Below, one piece after another: positions 34,550 to 47,593 of a stretch of 64,000 nt of DNA. Origin of the DNA: Parasponia andersonii (taxonomy: Eukaryota > Streptophyta > Magnoliopsida > Rosales > Cannabaceae); the NCBI GenBank assembly GCA_002914805.1, contig JXTB01000136.1:504077-568076 (forward strand), read 5' to 3'. The translations under genes and the position numbers were made by a program. The notes under the pieces were generated by a model, which did no database searches, was not told where the DNA came from, and saw nothing but the letters and a program-made list of their open reading frames with translations. Numbering within the stretch: the stretch's first letter is position 1; the number at the start of each line of letters is the position of its first letter.

Positions 34550-34633
34550 GAAAAGGTTGCGAAAAGAGGGAGAAAGAGAAGTATAAGATAAACAATCAGA
34601 AAGAGGAAATTGAGCAATACAAGCTGGTAAAGG

Positions 34634-35599
34634 TTATTGGGATAAGAGATTGCAATGAAAATCTCTAAGGTAGGAAGGAGGCTGATGAGGTCTACTAGAG
34701 CGTTGAAGTGGTGGAGCATTATGAGTGGGAACAATGTTAGGAATAGAAGTGGATTCAAGGGAAATAGGAGGTGTAGGAGGACATGAAAAGATAGAAACAG
34801 AGGTGCCAAGAGCAAGATTAGGTAAGATAAGGTCTGGAAAAGGGTTAACTAACCTGTCTTGAGAAACCACTGAATGAAAAGGAAAATAGTCCTCATGAAA
34901 GATAATATCCAGAGAAACAAACAACTGTTTGGTTTCAATATCATACAACTTATAGCCCTTCATTCTGGGTGGATAGCCAAAAAAAACACAAACTCGAGCA
35001 CGAGGCTGAAACTTATTACGATGTGCAGGAAGAGTAGAAGCAAAGGCTAAATAGCCAAACAGACGAAAAGCTTCATTATTGACAGTAGACTTATACAAAA
35101 GCTCATGAGGAGTCATATTCTTCAGCAAGGATGAGGGTGTGCAATTAACCAAAAAAGTGGTAGTGAGAACACATTCTGACCAAAATTGAAGAGGTACTCG
35201 AGAATGGAAATAAAGGGTACGAGCTACATTGAGCAAGTGCTGATGCTTTCTCTCCCCAACCAGGTTTTGTTATGGTCATTCAACACAAGAAAACTGATGC
35301 AAAACTCCTTTATCATTAAAGAATTCATTAAAAACCAGCTCTGGACCATTATCTGATCTAAATTCCTTTATACAAGTGCCAAATTGAGTAGTGATCATAT
35401 TGAAAAACTTTGGAATCATAGTACTAACATCAGATTTGGGCTCGAGAAGAAATATCCAAGTAAAACAGCAAAAATTATCCACCAAAGTAACAAAGTAACG
35501 ATGACCTGAATGAGATATAACATGATATGATCCCCAAATGTCACAATGAATCAAATCAAATGGAGCTGAAGCCATGTTATTATGAGAATCAAAAGACAA
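34634..35599 (-). pseudogene. Copia integrase (minus-strand element)
   Basis: Frame 35599-35276 has the catalytic core (DLIHCDIWGSYHV, HRYFVTLVDNF, EFRSDNGPEL). It breaks before the last acidic residue. Frame 35236-34634 continues with the core end and C-terminus (LNVARTLYFHSRVPLQFW, TPHELLYKS, CVFFGYPPRMKGYKLYD). One frameshift near 35240-35276 is the main lesion. Confidence 0.9.
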
Positions 35600-36268
35600 C
35601 TATCGTTGCTTAGTCAAAGGACATATATAGCAAAGACCAGCTCGTCGAGCATTAGGTACATCAAAATGTAATTGTTGTCGTATCGAATCTAAATACTTAA
35701 ATGACAAATGACCAAGTCTATTATGCCAAACAATAGCAGAAACCTTATTCACATGAGTATTGTGTAAGGAAGCACAAGCAATGTTATTTAAGGCGATGTC
35801 TGCAGTATCAAGAACATAAAGCTCATCCAACTTGTTACCCTTGCCAATCATGGTCTTGTTGTGAAGATCCCGAATAATGAAACAGTCATGAAGAAAGCCA
35901 ACTGTGAGTTGTGAATGCAAGGTAAGAGCACTGACAGAAAGTAGATTAAACTTGAATTCTGGAACATATAGCACATCGTTAAGGATCAACATAGGACTGA
36001 GTTAAATATCTCTGTATAAACTCACTGGAATTTGGGTATGATTAGGCAAGGTTGAGTTTAAAAGAGGTCTCATTGCAACAAAAACATTAGCATTTGAACA
36101 AATATGTTGAGTAGCTCCCGAATCAACAATCCAATATCTTGTGGAAAAGAACATATTATTCAATGAAACTGAGGAATAGATACCTGTTGAATATGAAGTA
36201 CTGGGAAAGTCAGAATCAGATGTGATCTTAACTGATGCAGCAAGGTGACTGGAAAGTAGACTCATCAA
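35600..36268 (-). pseudogene. Copia protease and pre-integrase (minus-strand element)
   Basis: Frame 36268-36002 has the aspartic protease site YWIVDSGATQHIC. After a stop, frame 35992-35600 carries the protease tail (LYVPEFKFNLLSVSALT) and the zinc-binding pre-integrase motif (IVWHNRLGHLSFKYL ... CYICPLTKQR). Confidence 0.9.
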
Positions 36269-36418
36269 TTGCTGATACTGACTTGTATCCAGGTTCTATA
36301 AGAAACTGCTAACACCAGAATGATCATTGGGAATTGCAGCTGGTGTGTTGGTGAAACTCGAAGCTTGATGAGCAAAAGCTGAATTGGAGTTATTGGAAGC
36401 ATTAGAATTATCCTTCTA

Positions 36419-37243
36419 TTAAGGCTGATAACCTGGAGGATAACCATGTAACTTGTGACATCTATCAATGGTGTGGCCGTGAAATTGACAGTGAGTACGA
36501 AAGGGCCTCTCTTTCCTCTGCCCTTTGTAATTTCTAGAGTAATTTGATGTCTTGTTTCTCCCATTGGAGTAAGAACCAGAGTGAGAAGTTGAACTTTTAG
36601 GAATATTGGCCTTGGCTGCAAAAGCCATTGTGTTTGCTGAATCTGAACTAGGAATCCCAACCTTCTTTTGATGTTCATCTTGAGAGATCAAAGAAAACAC
36701 TTTGTTACTGGGTGGCATAGGATCCATAAGCAATAATTGGCCTCGAATTTGAGCAAATGAATCATGTAATCCCATGAGAAAAGACATAATATACTCCATT
36801 TGATAATAGCTATTCAAGGCTTGAACACCTCTACAGGTGCATTTTCCACAGGAGCATACTAGTCTATAGTTGTTCAACTCCTCCCAGATAGTCTTTAACT
36901 TTGTGAAATAGACACTAATAGAGTTTTGTGCTTATGACAAATTCATCAGCTCTCTACGCAATTAAAAAATTTTAGGTCCATTACTCTGTCGAAATCGATC
37001 CTTAAGGTCTTCCCAAATCTCTTGTGCAGAAACAATGTAAATAATGCTAGCTGAGATTTCTTTGGAGACCGAATTTAATATCCATGAAATGACCATATCA
37101 TTATTACGTTTCCAGGTAGAAAGAAGTTTAAGATTTGTACCTGAGGGTTTGGAAATAGAACCATCAATGAACCCAAGCTTGTTTTTGACAGAAAGAGCGA
37201 TCAACATAGCTCGGCTCTGAGAGGTGTAATTATCTCTAGTCAA
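36419..37243 (-). pseudogene. Copia gag (minus-strand element)
   Basis: Two frames, 37243-36962 and 36877-36419. The first has the gag N-terminus (LLSTWKRNNDMVISWILNSV). The second has MEYIMSFLMGLHDSFAQIRGQ in part and the zinc-knuckle region CQFHGHTIDRCHKLHGYP, where the C-x2-C is changed (CQFH). Stops or frameshifts separate the two at about 36880-36960 and cut before the protease. Confidence 0.85.
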
Positions 37244-37488
37244 GGGTTATAAAACTAGGACCAGGCTTGGACTATCAGAATGGTGCAGAAAATAAGGATT
37301 GAACTGCAAATTGTATGGACTAGTTCGCGAATTGATTCGAAGTTGTAGAATCTGAAATCGCCATGGTGAACAGAACACTCAATCGAGAAAGAACAGAGCT
37401 CAATTGAGGAAGAAACAATTACCGAATGAGCTTTCAGTGATGAAATGAAGAAGATTCAATAATTAAGCATAAGAATTAGAGCTAACCT

Positions 37489-37500
37489 GCTCTGATACCA
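37489..37500 (-). other. Primer binding site of the minus-strand Copia element
   Basis: Minus strand TGGTATCAGAGC, an exact initiator-Met tRNA-type site abutting the LTR. Confidence 0.9.
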
Positions 37501-37728
37501 TATTACACTAATTATATGATTATAAAAGAATCTTCCTTATTGAATTACCCGTATGCTAGGTATATATACAGATTAATAGAAATAAAGATAAATATTTAAC
37601 ACTTAACAGCTGTTAATAACCAAGTAACAGCTCAGCAACTATCTAACTAATCGTCTAACAGATTAACAAGTGTTAGTATTATAACTAACTAATTCTATGA
37701 CTAAGTCTTATATATACAAGCTATAATA
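37501..37728 (-). repeat. 5' LTR of the minus-strand Copia element
   Basis: Minus strand starts TATTATAGCTTG and ends GTGTAATA; it contains TATATATAAGACTTAG near the start. The terminal TG/CA have decayed in both LTRs. Confidence 0.9.
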
Positions 37729-37733
37729 TTTAT

Positions 37734-39229
37734 ATGCAGAAACTAAAGCACAAGCACCACAATACATTTCAAAAATATATATTTATATATATACATGCAT
37801 ACGAAAACATAACACATGAAAAAAAAACTACAAACACGTTACTAGAAATTAGAATATCAGCTGGTGCTCAACTTTTGTCTTAACCCCGCGCATGCGGGAA
37901 TTATTTTAATTAAAAGAAAGGAATCTCTCATTTGCAACGGACAAAAGAATCTCTTGTCTGACTAAGTATATCCGAGTGGATACATATTTTTATATGTCAT
38001 AAATTAATTCTATTAAAATTTTGTATTAAAAACACATCTAAAAGATATGTTCTCAATATAATTACTCAAAATAATATATATCCTCTTGGCAAAAAAAAAA
38101 CAGAAGTATTATATAGGACAGCCCAAAGATGGTTTACTTGGTACTATAATTTGTTTATTTGAAATGGGCGAAGGCAGTGGGAGAATTCAGCTTTGACTTT
38201 TTAATATACTAGTGTTTAATTCGTCTTTCTCCAGCATTGCCATGATGAGAACAGAGCTATCAAGTGCTTCGCAGAATATATGTACATATTTATACATGTA
38301 TATAGTAATTTTGGTTCTCTTCATTGATGGACCAACTTGAAAATAAACTAAGATAGCAGGTTGACTCAAACTTATTCTTCTAATTTAATTCAAATTCAAA
38401 TTATTGCTAGGAATTTTGCCTACAAATTCCATCTCGACTCCAATTCATGTGGCGAAGATTTTTTAGTATCAATTATATTTTTTAGTATCAATTTTTTGTT
38501 CTTGGTATATAATTATCATTTTTTAAAAATATAAGTGTAGAATGTGAATCGTTAATTTTTTTGATTTATTTTTTTCAATTATCTTTAATAAAAATTAATC
38601 TTTTGGAATTTACTAAAATTTTTTTTTACACCTTTAATTTAGTAATAATTTTATTTTATTTTATTTTTATAAAAATGTATGACTTAACTAATGCCCTCTA
38701 CTTATTATAAAGAAAAAGAAAATAACTCATACACAATGAGAGTGGAGCTCTCGATCTAATTTCCAATCCCCACCGCACCTACTAAGTTAGTCCTAGTGGA
38801 CTAATGATAATTTTAATTTAATTACTCGGGAGTTTTTTTTTTATTTTTTTTAATAACCTAAAGAACTTAAATGTCAACTACTATAAATGAATCAGACATA
38901 TTAGATAAAGATAATTAAAAATAATAAAGAAATCAAAACTAATTAGATATTGAATGAAGATCATGAGAGTATGGAAGAAATCTATAATGGAATGGAATGT
39001 GATTAAAACAACATAATACAATAAAACAAGCTGAGGTATATATCATGAATATCATCACAGAAGCATGTATTATAAGATTAATGCAAAGGGATTACATGAT
39101 ATTCAACGCCACATAATGTGGCAGTTTGTTATTAGTTGAATAGAATTACATTTTAAATAAGATCAATATGAAATTCGATTTATTAATTATAATCACCTAA
39201 TAATAGAATTATACATTATGTGGTATTGG
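37734..39229. other. AT-rich intergenic region, nothing recognised
   Basis: No gene or repeat was identified. Confidence 0.4.
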
Positions 39230-39497
39230 GTACTACTAGTGTCCTATAATATTACTTTATTATATATGCATATATTAAATATGACCCTAATCTAATATTT
39301 TTTTTTCAGTCAATTAAAATTTATCATATATATTTTTTCATAATAAAAAAGTAAAGAGAGAAAAAATATTAATAGCATATATTTTTTTATGAATGTTATT
39401 ATACTCATTTAATTATAATGATCTAATGACTCTTAAAGAAATACTTTATCTATAGGTTAAAAAAAAAACTACTGGATTAGTCATCATTAAATGTTTC
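39230..39497. mobile_element. Possible MITE, relative of the one at 18256
   Basis: The right end 'ctataggttaaaaaaaaaac' plus 'tactggattagtcatca' resembles the right end of the MITE at 18518 and the segment near 9665. Left end uncertain. Confidence 0.35.
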
Positions 39498-39843
39498 TAA
39501 AGCGCTCTTTATTTAGTTTTACTAATTATTAGACATAAGTAAATTACAGATCTATCTTAGACCTTATGAAATGAAGAAATAAAAAAAGAAAAAAGAATAA
39601 CGTTGTCAAAGGTGTCACTTTCTTTCACGTAAGGTGTGAGGGAAGTGGATATGCAATGTTATCAAGGTTTTGTGCTAATTAAAGTCAAGCTAGCCGGTGA
39701 TGAGACAGGAAGTACGACTTCAAATTGTCACCCCATTTGGAGGACAATAAGACCGTCTGCTGGTATCTATGAAACGCTATCGATGTAGTTGCCGACCTAC
39801 AAGTATACCTTTATTAATACCTTTTTCTCATACACGCATAGAC

Positions 39844-39885
<42 letters not shown>

Positions 39886-40316
39886 GTGTGTGCAGTGTGT
39901 AAATGAATATGTTTAGTGCTTCCTTTAAAAAAAAGTTATATGTTTAGCGCTAATATGACTCAGGATCAGCTAAGAGATTACATCAGAGTGGGAAGTTATT
40001 ACACTATTTGATAATTCTAATTGAATTTATTTCTAGGTGGAAGTGCATTTAATTATTTACGCGGGGGTATTTTTAAAAACAACTCGTATATGTTAGCATC
40101 ATTCGCCTGACAAGTACGCACTATCCCAATATTATACGTACGAACTGGTCACTCTTTCTTATTTTCAGAACATTTTAATCACGACTTCAAAACCAAGGTC
40201 AAATCTGTTGGCAGGTTCTAGAAAAAAAAAACGGTAGAATTCTAAACGCATTTTACAACGTAATATTACATTTACGTTTCTAGACATAGAATTAAATCAA
40301 AATCACATCATATTTA
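39498..40316. other. AT-rich intergenic region, nothing recognised
   Basis: An AT/GT microsatellite lies at about 39846-39893. No coding signal. Confidence 0.4.
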
Positions 40317-40440
40317 AGTGCTACGTGTCAGGATGATTGTGATTATTAATAAATTTACGTTGAAACAACGATAAATAAGTGGTACGTGTCAGGATGATTG
40401 TGATTATTAATAAATTTACGTTGTTGTTTCAACGATAAAT
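40317..40440 (+). repeat. Tandem duplication, about 61-bp unit
   Basis: The segment 'aagtg.tacgtgtcaggatg' through 'aatttacgttg' to 'caacgataaat' occurs twice in a row, nearly identical, at the terminal edge of the minus-strand LTR that follows. Confidence 0.85.
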
Positions 40441-41967
40441 AGTAATTTTTTTAAAATTCTAAAAAATTGAATATTTAAAATTTTGTATTTTAGTCTTCAA
40501 AAGTAATCAAATTTCAAAATCAAGAAATTTTTTATTAGTATTAATTTTTTAAGGAAATTCTTCATTAATATACATATTTTTTTTCGAGAAAATATTTCAC
40601 TTAAAATTTATAAGAAATTCTAATTAATAGTTTAGAAACATTTGTAAATTCCTAAATTTTATTAAAATGAGACAAATTAAAACCTTAAGTTCAATGTTCA
40701 AATAATTTATATAAAATTATTTGTAGTTCTAAATACTCAATTTAATAGAAAAAATCATCCTCGTATATTTACTTAGTAAATATACTACTATTAGCTAAAT
40801 AAATTTGATATAAAAAGGAAGAGGTGATATAGTACGACCATTGAAGATGTAGGGATGATATATATATGCCAAAGAAGCTTCTCAATCTACCACGAAAAAT
40901 TACCCAAAATAAATCATCATCTAAAAGTGGGAGGATGTAGGAGGTGAACACGTGAATGCTCAGTAGAGAATCGATTACAAGTTTTTTATATGTAAAAAAA
41001 TGTACTCACGTTGAAAGTCCTACATAGTTAGTATTCTATTCAAAACAATTCACAAAACTCAAGTGAAAATCATAGTCTAATAGTTCAAACATTCCAAATC
41101 ATTGTAAAACATCCATCAAAACTAGCATATATCTATTCAAGCCAACATATAATCATGTATGCAATCATGATGCCAGCAGTGTCCTAGTGGATCACTCGTA
41201 AATCCGAGCCACCTAAAAAGGCGTCGTAAGTCCGAGTACCCAATGTGGGATATTGTAAGTCTGACGGCCGCATAAGTATATGAATACATGCAAATGCTAT
41301 ATGAATAATAGAATAAAGATATGCACCATTTCCACAAAATCACAAAATAACCATGCAGTATTTTTTAATCAAACATCACTTAGTCCTCAAAGCTGAGTTC
41401 TCAAATTATTTTGGATTTTCTAAAAAATTTTGCATTATAACGATAGTTTTTGATCAAAACCCAAAATCTAATTTCTTGTAAAAAACTATTCAAAATAATA
41501 TATATGATATGCCAACAAGTGTAACGTACTTCCCAAGCACTTTATATCTTAAATCAAGTCAAAACAGATATAAACACATTTTTTTATAAACAATTTCACG
41601 AAATTTCATATTTATTAAAAATATGTAAAATTCATAAATTAAATTAATTTAAGAATCAAGTAATCGAATCTCTATCTCAATCGAGTGTTCAAAAAATACT
41701 ACGGGGCTATGGAGAAGGCTTGGTATCGTTTGGAGAGTCAGTCGTCGTTTTCGAACCTTTTAATCGATAGGTTTGAAACTCAATTTTTCAATTGAAGCTT
41801 TAGATCATGAAATATACTTCACCACTGAATTCAGAGCACCTAAAAATGCTAGGTTAGATATATAATTTGACCGATTCAGGTTCAGACCGAACCCGAGCCT
41901 ACGATTTGCAAATTGAGTCAATCTAAGCCGTTAGATTTAGATTTTCATGTTCGTCACCAAACATAGT

Positions 41968-42012
<45 letters not shown>

Positions 42013-42709
42013 AATTTTTGTTTTCACGAGTACATCATAAAAATGAGGTTTTTTTTATGATCTAACAGTTGGATTAAAAATTTAAATACGAAACTAAAAT
42101 AGTTCAAAATTGACAAAATTGGCAAAATTTAATCTGGGCAAATTTGAGTTTAGTTATATATACCATGTGAAAGATGGTGACGAGACGAGCTGAACCCAAC
42201 CGATTTTACAGCAAAATGTCACCGGAGAGCTTCGGAAGCCGTGGCATTTTTTGTTTTTTTTTTTTTTTTTTTTTTTTTTTTTGGCGAAGGTGACGTCGGA
42301 CGACGACGCTGAAACTGGCGGTGGGAGATTCGTCCAGTGACGGGCTGTCAACATCGGTCGGTGGCACGATTCAATTGTGGCAAGAACGGCTTCGTCAGAG
42401 AATGCCGGAAAATCGGCGTTTTGGCCGTGTTCTGCAGAGAGAAAATCGGACGAGAGAGAGAGAGAGAGAGAGAGCTGAGGGAAAAATGAGTGGGGGACAC
42501 TTGGCAGCTTTGAAATGGGCTTCAAAATTTGTAAATAAGTTCCTAATACAAAAATTTCTACACTTAAGTCTTCAAAATCGCTATTTGGTCCACATTTTCG
42601 AAAATTCTTTCAAATTAACCCAATTTCGAATTTTTAATTTAATTTAATTTATTTTTATTTTTTATGGTCAAAAGACCAAAACACCCTTCGAAAATAAAGG
42701 GGTTTTACA
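40326..42709 (-). mobile_element. Gypsy-like LTR on the minus strand (about 2.3-2.4 kb)
   Basis: On the minus strand it starts TGTAAAACC at 42709 and contains the GA/CT-rich and less AT-rich block near 42300-42470. It then has a CTACTGAGCATTCACG block near 40970, a poly-pyrimidine CTCCCACTTTTAG, and a tail matching 45200-45260. The end is CCTGACA at about 40326 or 40387, because the end is duplicated. Same layout as the plus-strand copies at 43187 and 62582. No internal element sequence flanks it, so it is probably a solo LTR. Target duplication not resolved. Confidence 0.6.
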
Positions 42710-43070
42710 CTGTAAATTGATGAAAATCTACATTAAAGTATACATAAAAACACACAAATTATGGAGGAAAAATAAATGGGATTCTGTTTTTGTAATAGAA
42801 ATTTATCTCCGTTTAATTTCCCTCTTCGTACGTATATGTACATTAAGAGACTAAGAGCATTATATCGATTATCGTGCTATAACAAATTGATAATCGTATA
42901 TAATACTTGAGAATAGATTATACTACTTATAGGAGTTAGAATAATATTTAAATTGATCAACTAAATTAATAATTTGGTTTAATTTCTAAGATGAACTAGC
43001 AGTGCATAGTATGTCGATGAAAGTGAACATTAGCTATTGTATATATACCTCTTTTGCGCATACGATCCTA

Positions 43071-43121
<51 letters not shown>

Positions 43122-43186
43122 GTCAACTATTTCGTATAGTACTTCACTATCTAATAATTATTGATACGATATTATTAAATTTAATT
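42710..43186. other. Spacer between two opposed LTRs
   Basis: 477 bp, AT-rich, with an AT microsatellite at about 43074-43108. No coding signal. Confidence 0.5.
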
Positions 43187-45535
43187 TGTAAAATCCAAAA
43201 CATTATAAGGACATTTTAGATTTTTTGTATTAAGTGGCAAACTTGTAACTAAGCAATTTTCGGATTAAAATAAGAAAATATTTAGAATATTTTAATCCAT
43301 TCGAATAGTGCCCGAAATTTACTTAAAAGGGCCTCTAGAGTTCAAATTCTCAATAAGGGGCCTTTGAGAAAGAGAGAAAAAGAGAGAAACAATAGTTTCT
43401 ATTCGAGCTCCACTGCATTGCTACCACTGCCTACTCAGCCCTTGCACCAGCTTTTGTCGAAGATCTGCCGAAGATGAAGCCAACGCCACCAGTCCCGCCT
43501 CGTTTCGACGTCAGATGAAGCCGCAGAAGCCCCTCGAAGATTCCGTCTCCAACGAGGTTTTTCGCCCACCGGCGCGACATCTGACTTCCGTTTTCGACAC
43601 CCCCAGCGTGTGCGATCTTCTTTCGTTATTGCCGACTACCTTCAAGTAGTTGCACGTCAATATTCATCTCCGGTAAGTTTTTACCACTTTTACTGTTTTT
43701 TCCAACTATGTAAAAAGTGATGTTTTCGTAAATTTTTAGTTAGGTAATTATTTTACTTGAGGTAAATATATAACGTGAAAAATAGTTAAAAATCATGAAT
43801 AATTATGATTGGTTGAAGTAAAAAAGGTATCCGATAGTGTAGTAACTTTTAAATAGAAAAACGTGATATTTTTTTAATTTTGAACAAAAAATGATATTTT
43901 CTAAATTCCTTTGAAAGATGGTATTTATGTAATTCTTAGATTTTTGTAGTGTAACTTATGCTCTGGACCTCGAAACTGAGTTTTGACTTCAAATTTAGAC
44001 TCAGTGAGGTCGAGACAAGAATTTGGATATAAAATATGACTATATTTTGTAGTGGCACAAAAATTAGAATTTCGTGGACAAAATTGCACCAGTTTGTGTA
44101 CCAATGTACGATCTCACACCGAGACCCGTATTTGACAAAGTATATACTTAGCCTAGTATTTTTGGATACTCTGAATTCAGTGGTGACCTCTATTTCTCTA
44201 TTTAAGACTCTGGTAGAAAAGTCATTTTTTCAAGTGGACTTATTAGAATCCAGAAACTACCGTTCGAACCCCCCAAGTGACTAACATGAGTGTATTCGAG
44301 TGCCGTTGGTTTGGTATTATTATCATATTGAGGTAGGGGTTCGATTATTAGTTTTTATATCTATTTTGATTTATAATTGCATTAAAACTTATTTATGAAA
44401 AATCATGATTTCACAATGGTTTGACAAATTGTTGAAAATTGTTGAATTATATTAGGATTATACTGTGTGGACTATTTTACATATTTTTATATTGTGATTA
44501 TGGGGTAAAATAGTGGTATGCATCCCATGTTACATTAAATCCTAGAATAATGCCAATATGAATTTTAAAATATGATTTGATTCATGGATGCATAGTTATT
44601 GTGAATTGATACATGTTGTACATATCATAGGATCACACACTTGAGTTCTATTATTGCATCATGGTAGTTCAGATCGCTGATGAGTTGCTACAATGCTAGG
44701 TGAAAGACCTAGATCCCTGCGCAGGTTTTTAGCGATGCACCTACGGTTAGTGTCAGAATGCTGGGTACCTATATTACAGAGGTATTATAGGGCTGCGATG
44801 AGAAGATGAGAGTTCACTCATATACATGGTTGATTTATGATATATATAATTATGTGGATTTGATTTTGGTTTTGAATACGTAATTATTCTTGATAACAAT
44901 TGTTTTTTTGGTTTATAAATAGATTTTGGAAAAGATATTAACTACGCAGGTTTGGTAAAATTGCATCAATTCAAAAAGGAAATTGAATTTCTACTGAGCA
45001 TATGAATGCTTACCCCCCTTACTTTCCCACTTTCAAGTGTATGCCTAGTTAAGATAGTAATCCTGGTAGTCAGATGAGCTGCATAGCTTGTACAAACAGT
45101 TCTACTCTAAATTTCTGATAAGTGTTCATACTTTGTTATCATTCTTTCCTTATTCAGTCATTTAGCCAAGATTAGTAAGTAGATATATAAGGATGATTTT
45201 GCTGTTAAATTGAGTATTTAAAATAATAAGTGATTTTATATAACATATTTTGGACATTGAACTAAATATTTCAGCTAAACTCAATTTATCAAAGTTTATG
45301 GCTTTTCAACAAGTTCTAAAAGAGATAGCTAAAAATTTTCTTAAATTTTGATGAGTATTTCCCTTATGAAATTAAACATAATAAGTTTTTTAATGAATAA
45401 AAAATTTATACTGATTTGAGAATCAAAACGAAATTATCTAATACCTGATTTTTTTTAAATTCTGTAAAATTAATATTATATTATACTTTCACTTAAAATT
45501 ACTACAAGTCACGTCTTTAGATTTTTAGATTGACA
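43187..45535 (+). mobile_element. Gypsy-like solo LTR (2.35 kb)
   Basis: Starts tgtaaaatcc and ends attgaca. Flanks taatt at 43182-43186 and 45536-45540 form a possible 5-bp target duplication. Blocks shared with the copy at 62582 include the less AT-rich stretch 43420-43660 (cgccac.agtc.cgcctcgtttcg), 'tcattttttcaagtggac', and 'atattgaggtaggg'. The block 'tactgagcatatgaatgctt' before 'cttactttcccactttcaa' is recalled from LTRs of Tekay/Del-type chromoviruses. No primer site or coding region follows. Confidence 0.65.
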
Positions 45536-45540
45536 TAATT

Positions 45541-47556
45541 AATACAATATTGCAAGTGAATTAAATATACATGAGTCTAGAATAATAATGACTACGCAAA
45601 AAGAATATCACTTTTAAACCCATTGATTTGGGAAATTAAGTAAGTGAATTAGATATTAGTTTGATCTTTTAAATGCATCATCGTTTTACACAAACAAAGA
45701 GAAAAACAAAACCCGGTTCAAATTAAGCTCCTAATTGTCGTCATCCAATTCACCAAACCTGCTAATTGCTTTGTACACCGCTAATGATCTTGCGGGTGGT
45801 TAAGAAACACTAGAGCCTTCTAATGATTCATTAATCTTACGATTAATTTAATCGGAAGCCCGTGATTAGGCCAACTAGCTACTAGCTAGTACCACTAGAT
45901 CCTAATATCTAATTACTGTAAATTAAACTAATTAAGCATACTCCAATTTATGTCATAAGTAAAATCAATTCAAGCATATGAAGAGCTATAGGTAGTACAT
46001 GGTTTGGTTGATCCATGAGTAGCACTCAAAAGTTGACCCAAAATTAATGGGGTCATTTCTCAAATTAAGGTCAGTTATACATGATATATATCCACCAAAA
46101 CTAATAAAAATAAATATAAAGATTAAAGGTCAGATTATGCCACCTCTTGCTAATCAAACCTATAAAATTAGAATGCCTTAGTCATCAAGTACAGCAAGAT
46201 TATCAAGTTATTTTATAGAAGGGAATCTTAATGGTCGTTGCAAGAGACAAATATAACACATTTTCTTTTTTGCTCATTGAAAAAAGGCCGACGTCTTTTA
46301 CTCGGTTTATACCTCTGAATATTTGTATTGGTCCTAAATTTTTAATCAGGGGGGTTGACAATTATATATTTTATATAATTATAAAAAAAGAGAAAAAAAT
46401 GGAAAAAAAAAAAAAGCACTCATAGCTTTACTAATATTCCTGCTGCTTTCGACATCCAGTTTTGCGTATGATGGAGATGGGGCATTAATCTTCAAAATTG
46501 AGAATAAAAAATGAAAAATAGAGAACATTATCATTAAAAACAAAAACCAATTTGCATTATGAGCAAATATTGGATCAGCTTATAAGTACAAATATTTCAA
46601 AAAAGTTGTTCTATTGGCTAGTAGTACTATTTAATTGAGACGCACAAAAAAGTTCCATATGTATATGTGTATGTATATATATGTATATGTATCTATCCAC
46701 CTACCTAGCTACATTTTAAATGAGAATTAGTGAACAAATTTAGAATATATGTGTAAATAAATTCCTTTTCTGTTATCCAAACAATTTTGGAAAATTATTG
46801 TGAATCAGCTGGCAATAAATTAAAGATACAAAACCAATGTTTTGTTTTAACGGCATGTCATAAAAGCATACTCGTATTTTATATTTTGGATGATAGGTAT
46901 TGTATGCTCCCCTCTATTCTCTAATTTATATGTTACTGCTTTCAAAATATAAGAATATCACAATTACTAATCAGTAATCTTTATTTTTGATGTGGTTCCA
47001 GTGATAATTTGTTGGCAGTTACTACTACAAATTTAAATCCTCTCAGTACGTGGAGGATCTGTGCTCAAATTTCGGTTACCCAATTTTTTTAAAAATTTTA
47101 TTTTTTGTAATTATAAGCTTGTTAATTATATTAAGTTTCTTCAAACAATGCAAGCATAAAATTTTTATTTCATTTGTTTTTCTTTTTGGTTGGTTTTTCT
47201 AACCTGGCTGCCTAGGTCTACTATATAACTTAAACCTGTTCTTGTTTACATCTTGCACTTTTGACTTTTGATAAAACGGTTGACTTCTGCCGTGAACTTA
47301 CAGATCAGAATCTTAGCCGTTCTTTTGTTTGACTATCTATACACTATTTTGCGCTTTCATGACTTTGCATTTTTTTCTTTTTATTATTATCAAGATCTTG
47401 GGACAATCATGGAATTGAGGGTTAAGATTATTCAATTCAGGTGCCTTTAAGTATTGATGTTGTAGAGCATGAAACATAGGCATGCCATCCATTAATTTTC
47501 TCTTTAATAGGTTGAATACATATTAATTAAATAGTCATCACTAATAATATCAACTG

Positions 47557-47593
<37 letters not shown>

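Larger units (their letters stand above)
32745..37728 (-). mobile_element. Copia retrotransposon on the minus strand, decayed, 4.98 kb
   Basis: Short LTRs (228-229 bp) at 37501-37728 (5') and 32745-32973 (3') flank primer site, gag, protease, integrase, RT, RNase H and polypurine tract in Copia order. The target duplication tttat is exact (32740-32744 and 37729-37733). By eye the LTRs differ at about 24 of 228 positions (about 10%). The coding region is split by stops but retains long frames. It belongs to a different family from the 24.3-kb element: short LTRs, different gag, different RNase H. The exact lineage is not assigned. Confidence 0.92.

Noticed and set aside
42154..42525. 123-residue minus-strand frame with a Pro/Ser-rich sequence
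   Set aside because: It lies in the less AT-rich block of a repeated LTR, ends in a poly-Lys from a T run, and is not kept in the other LTR copies.
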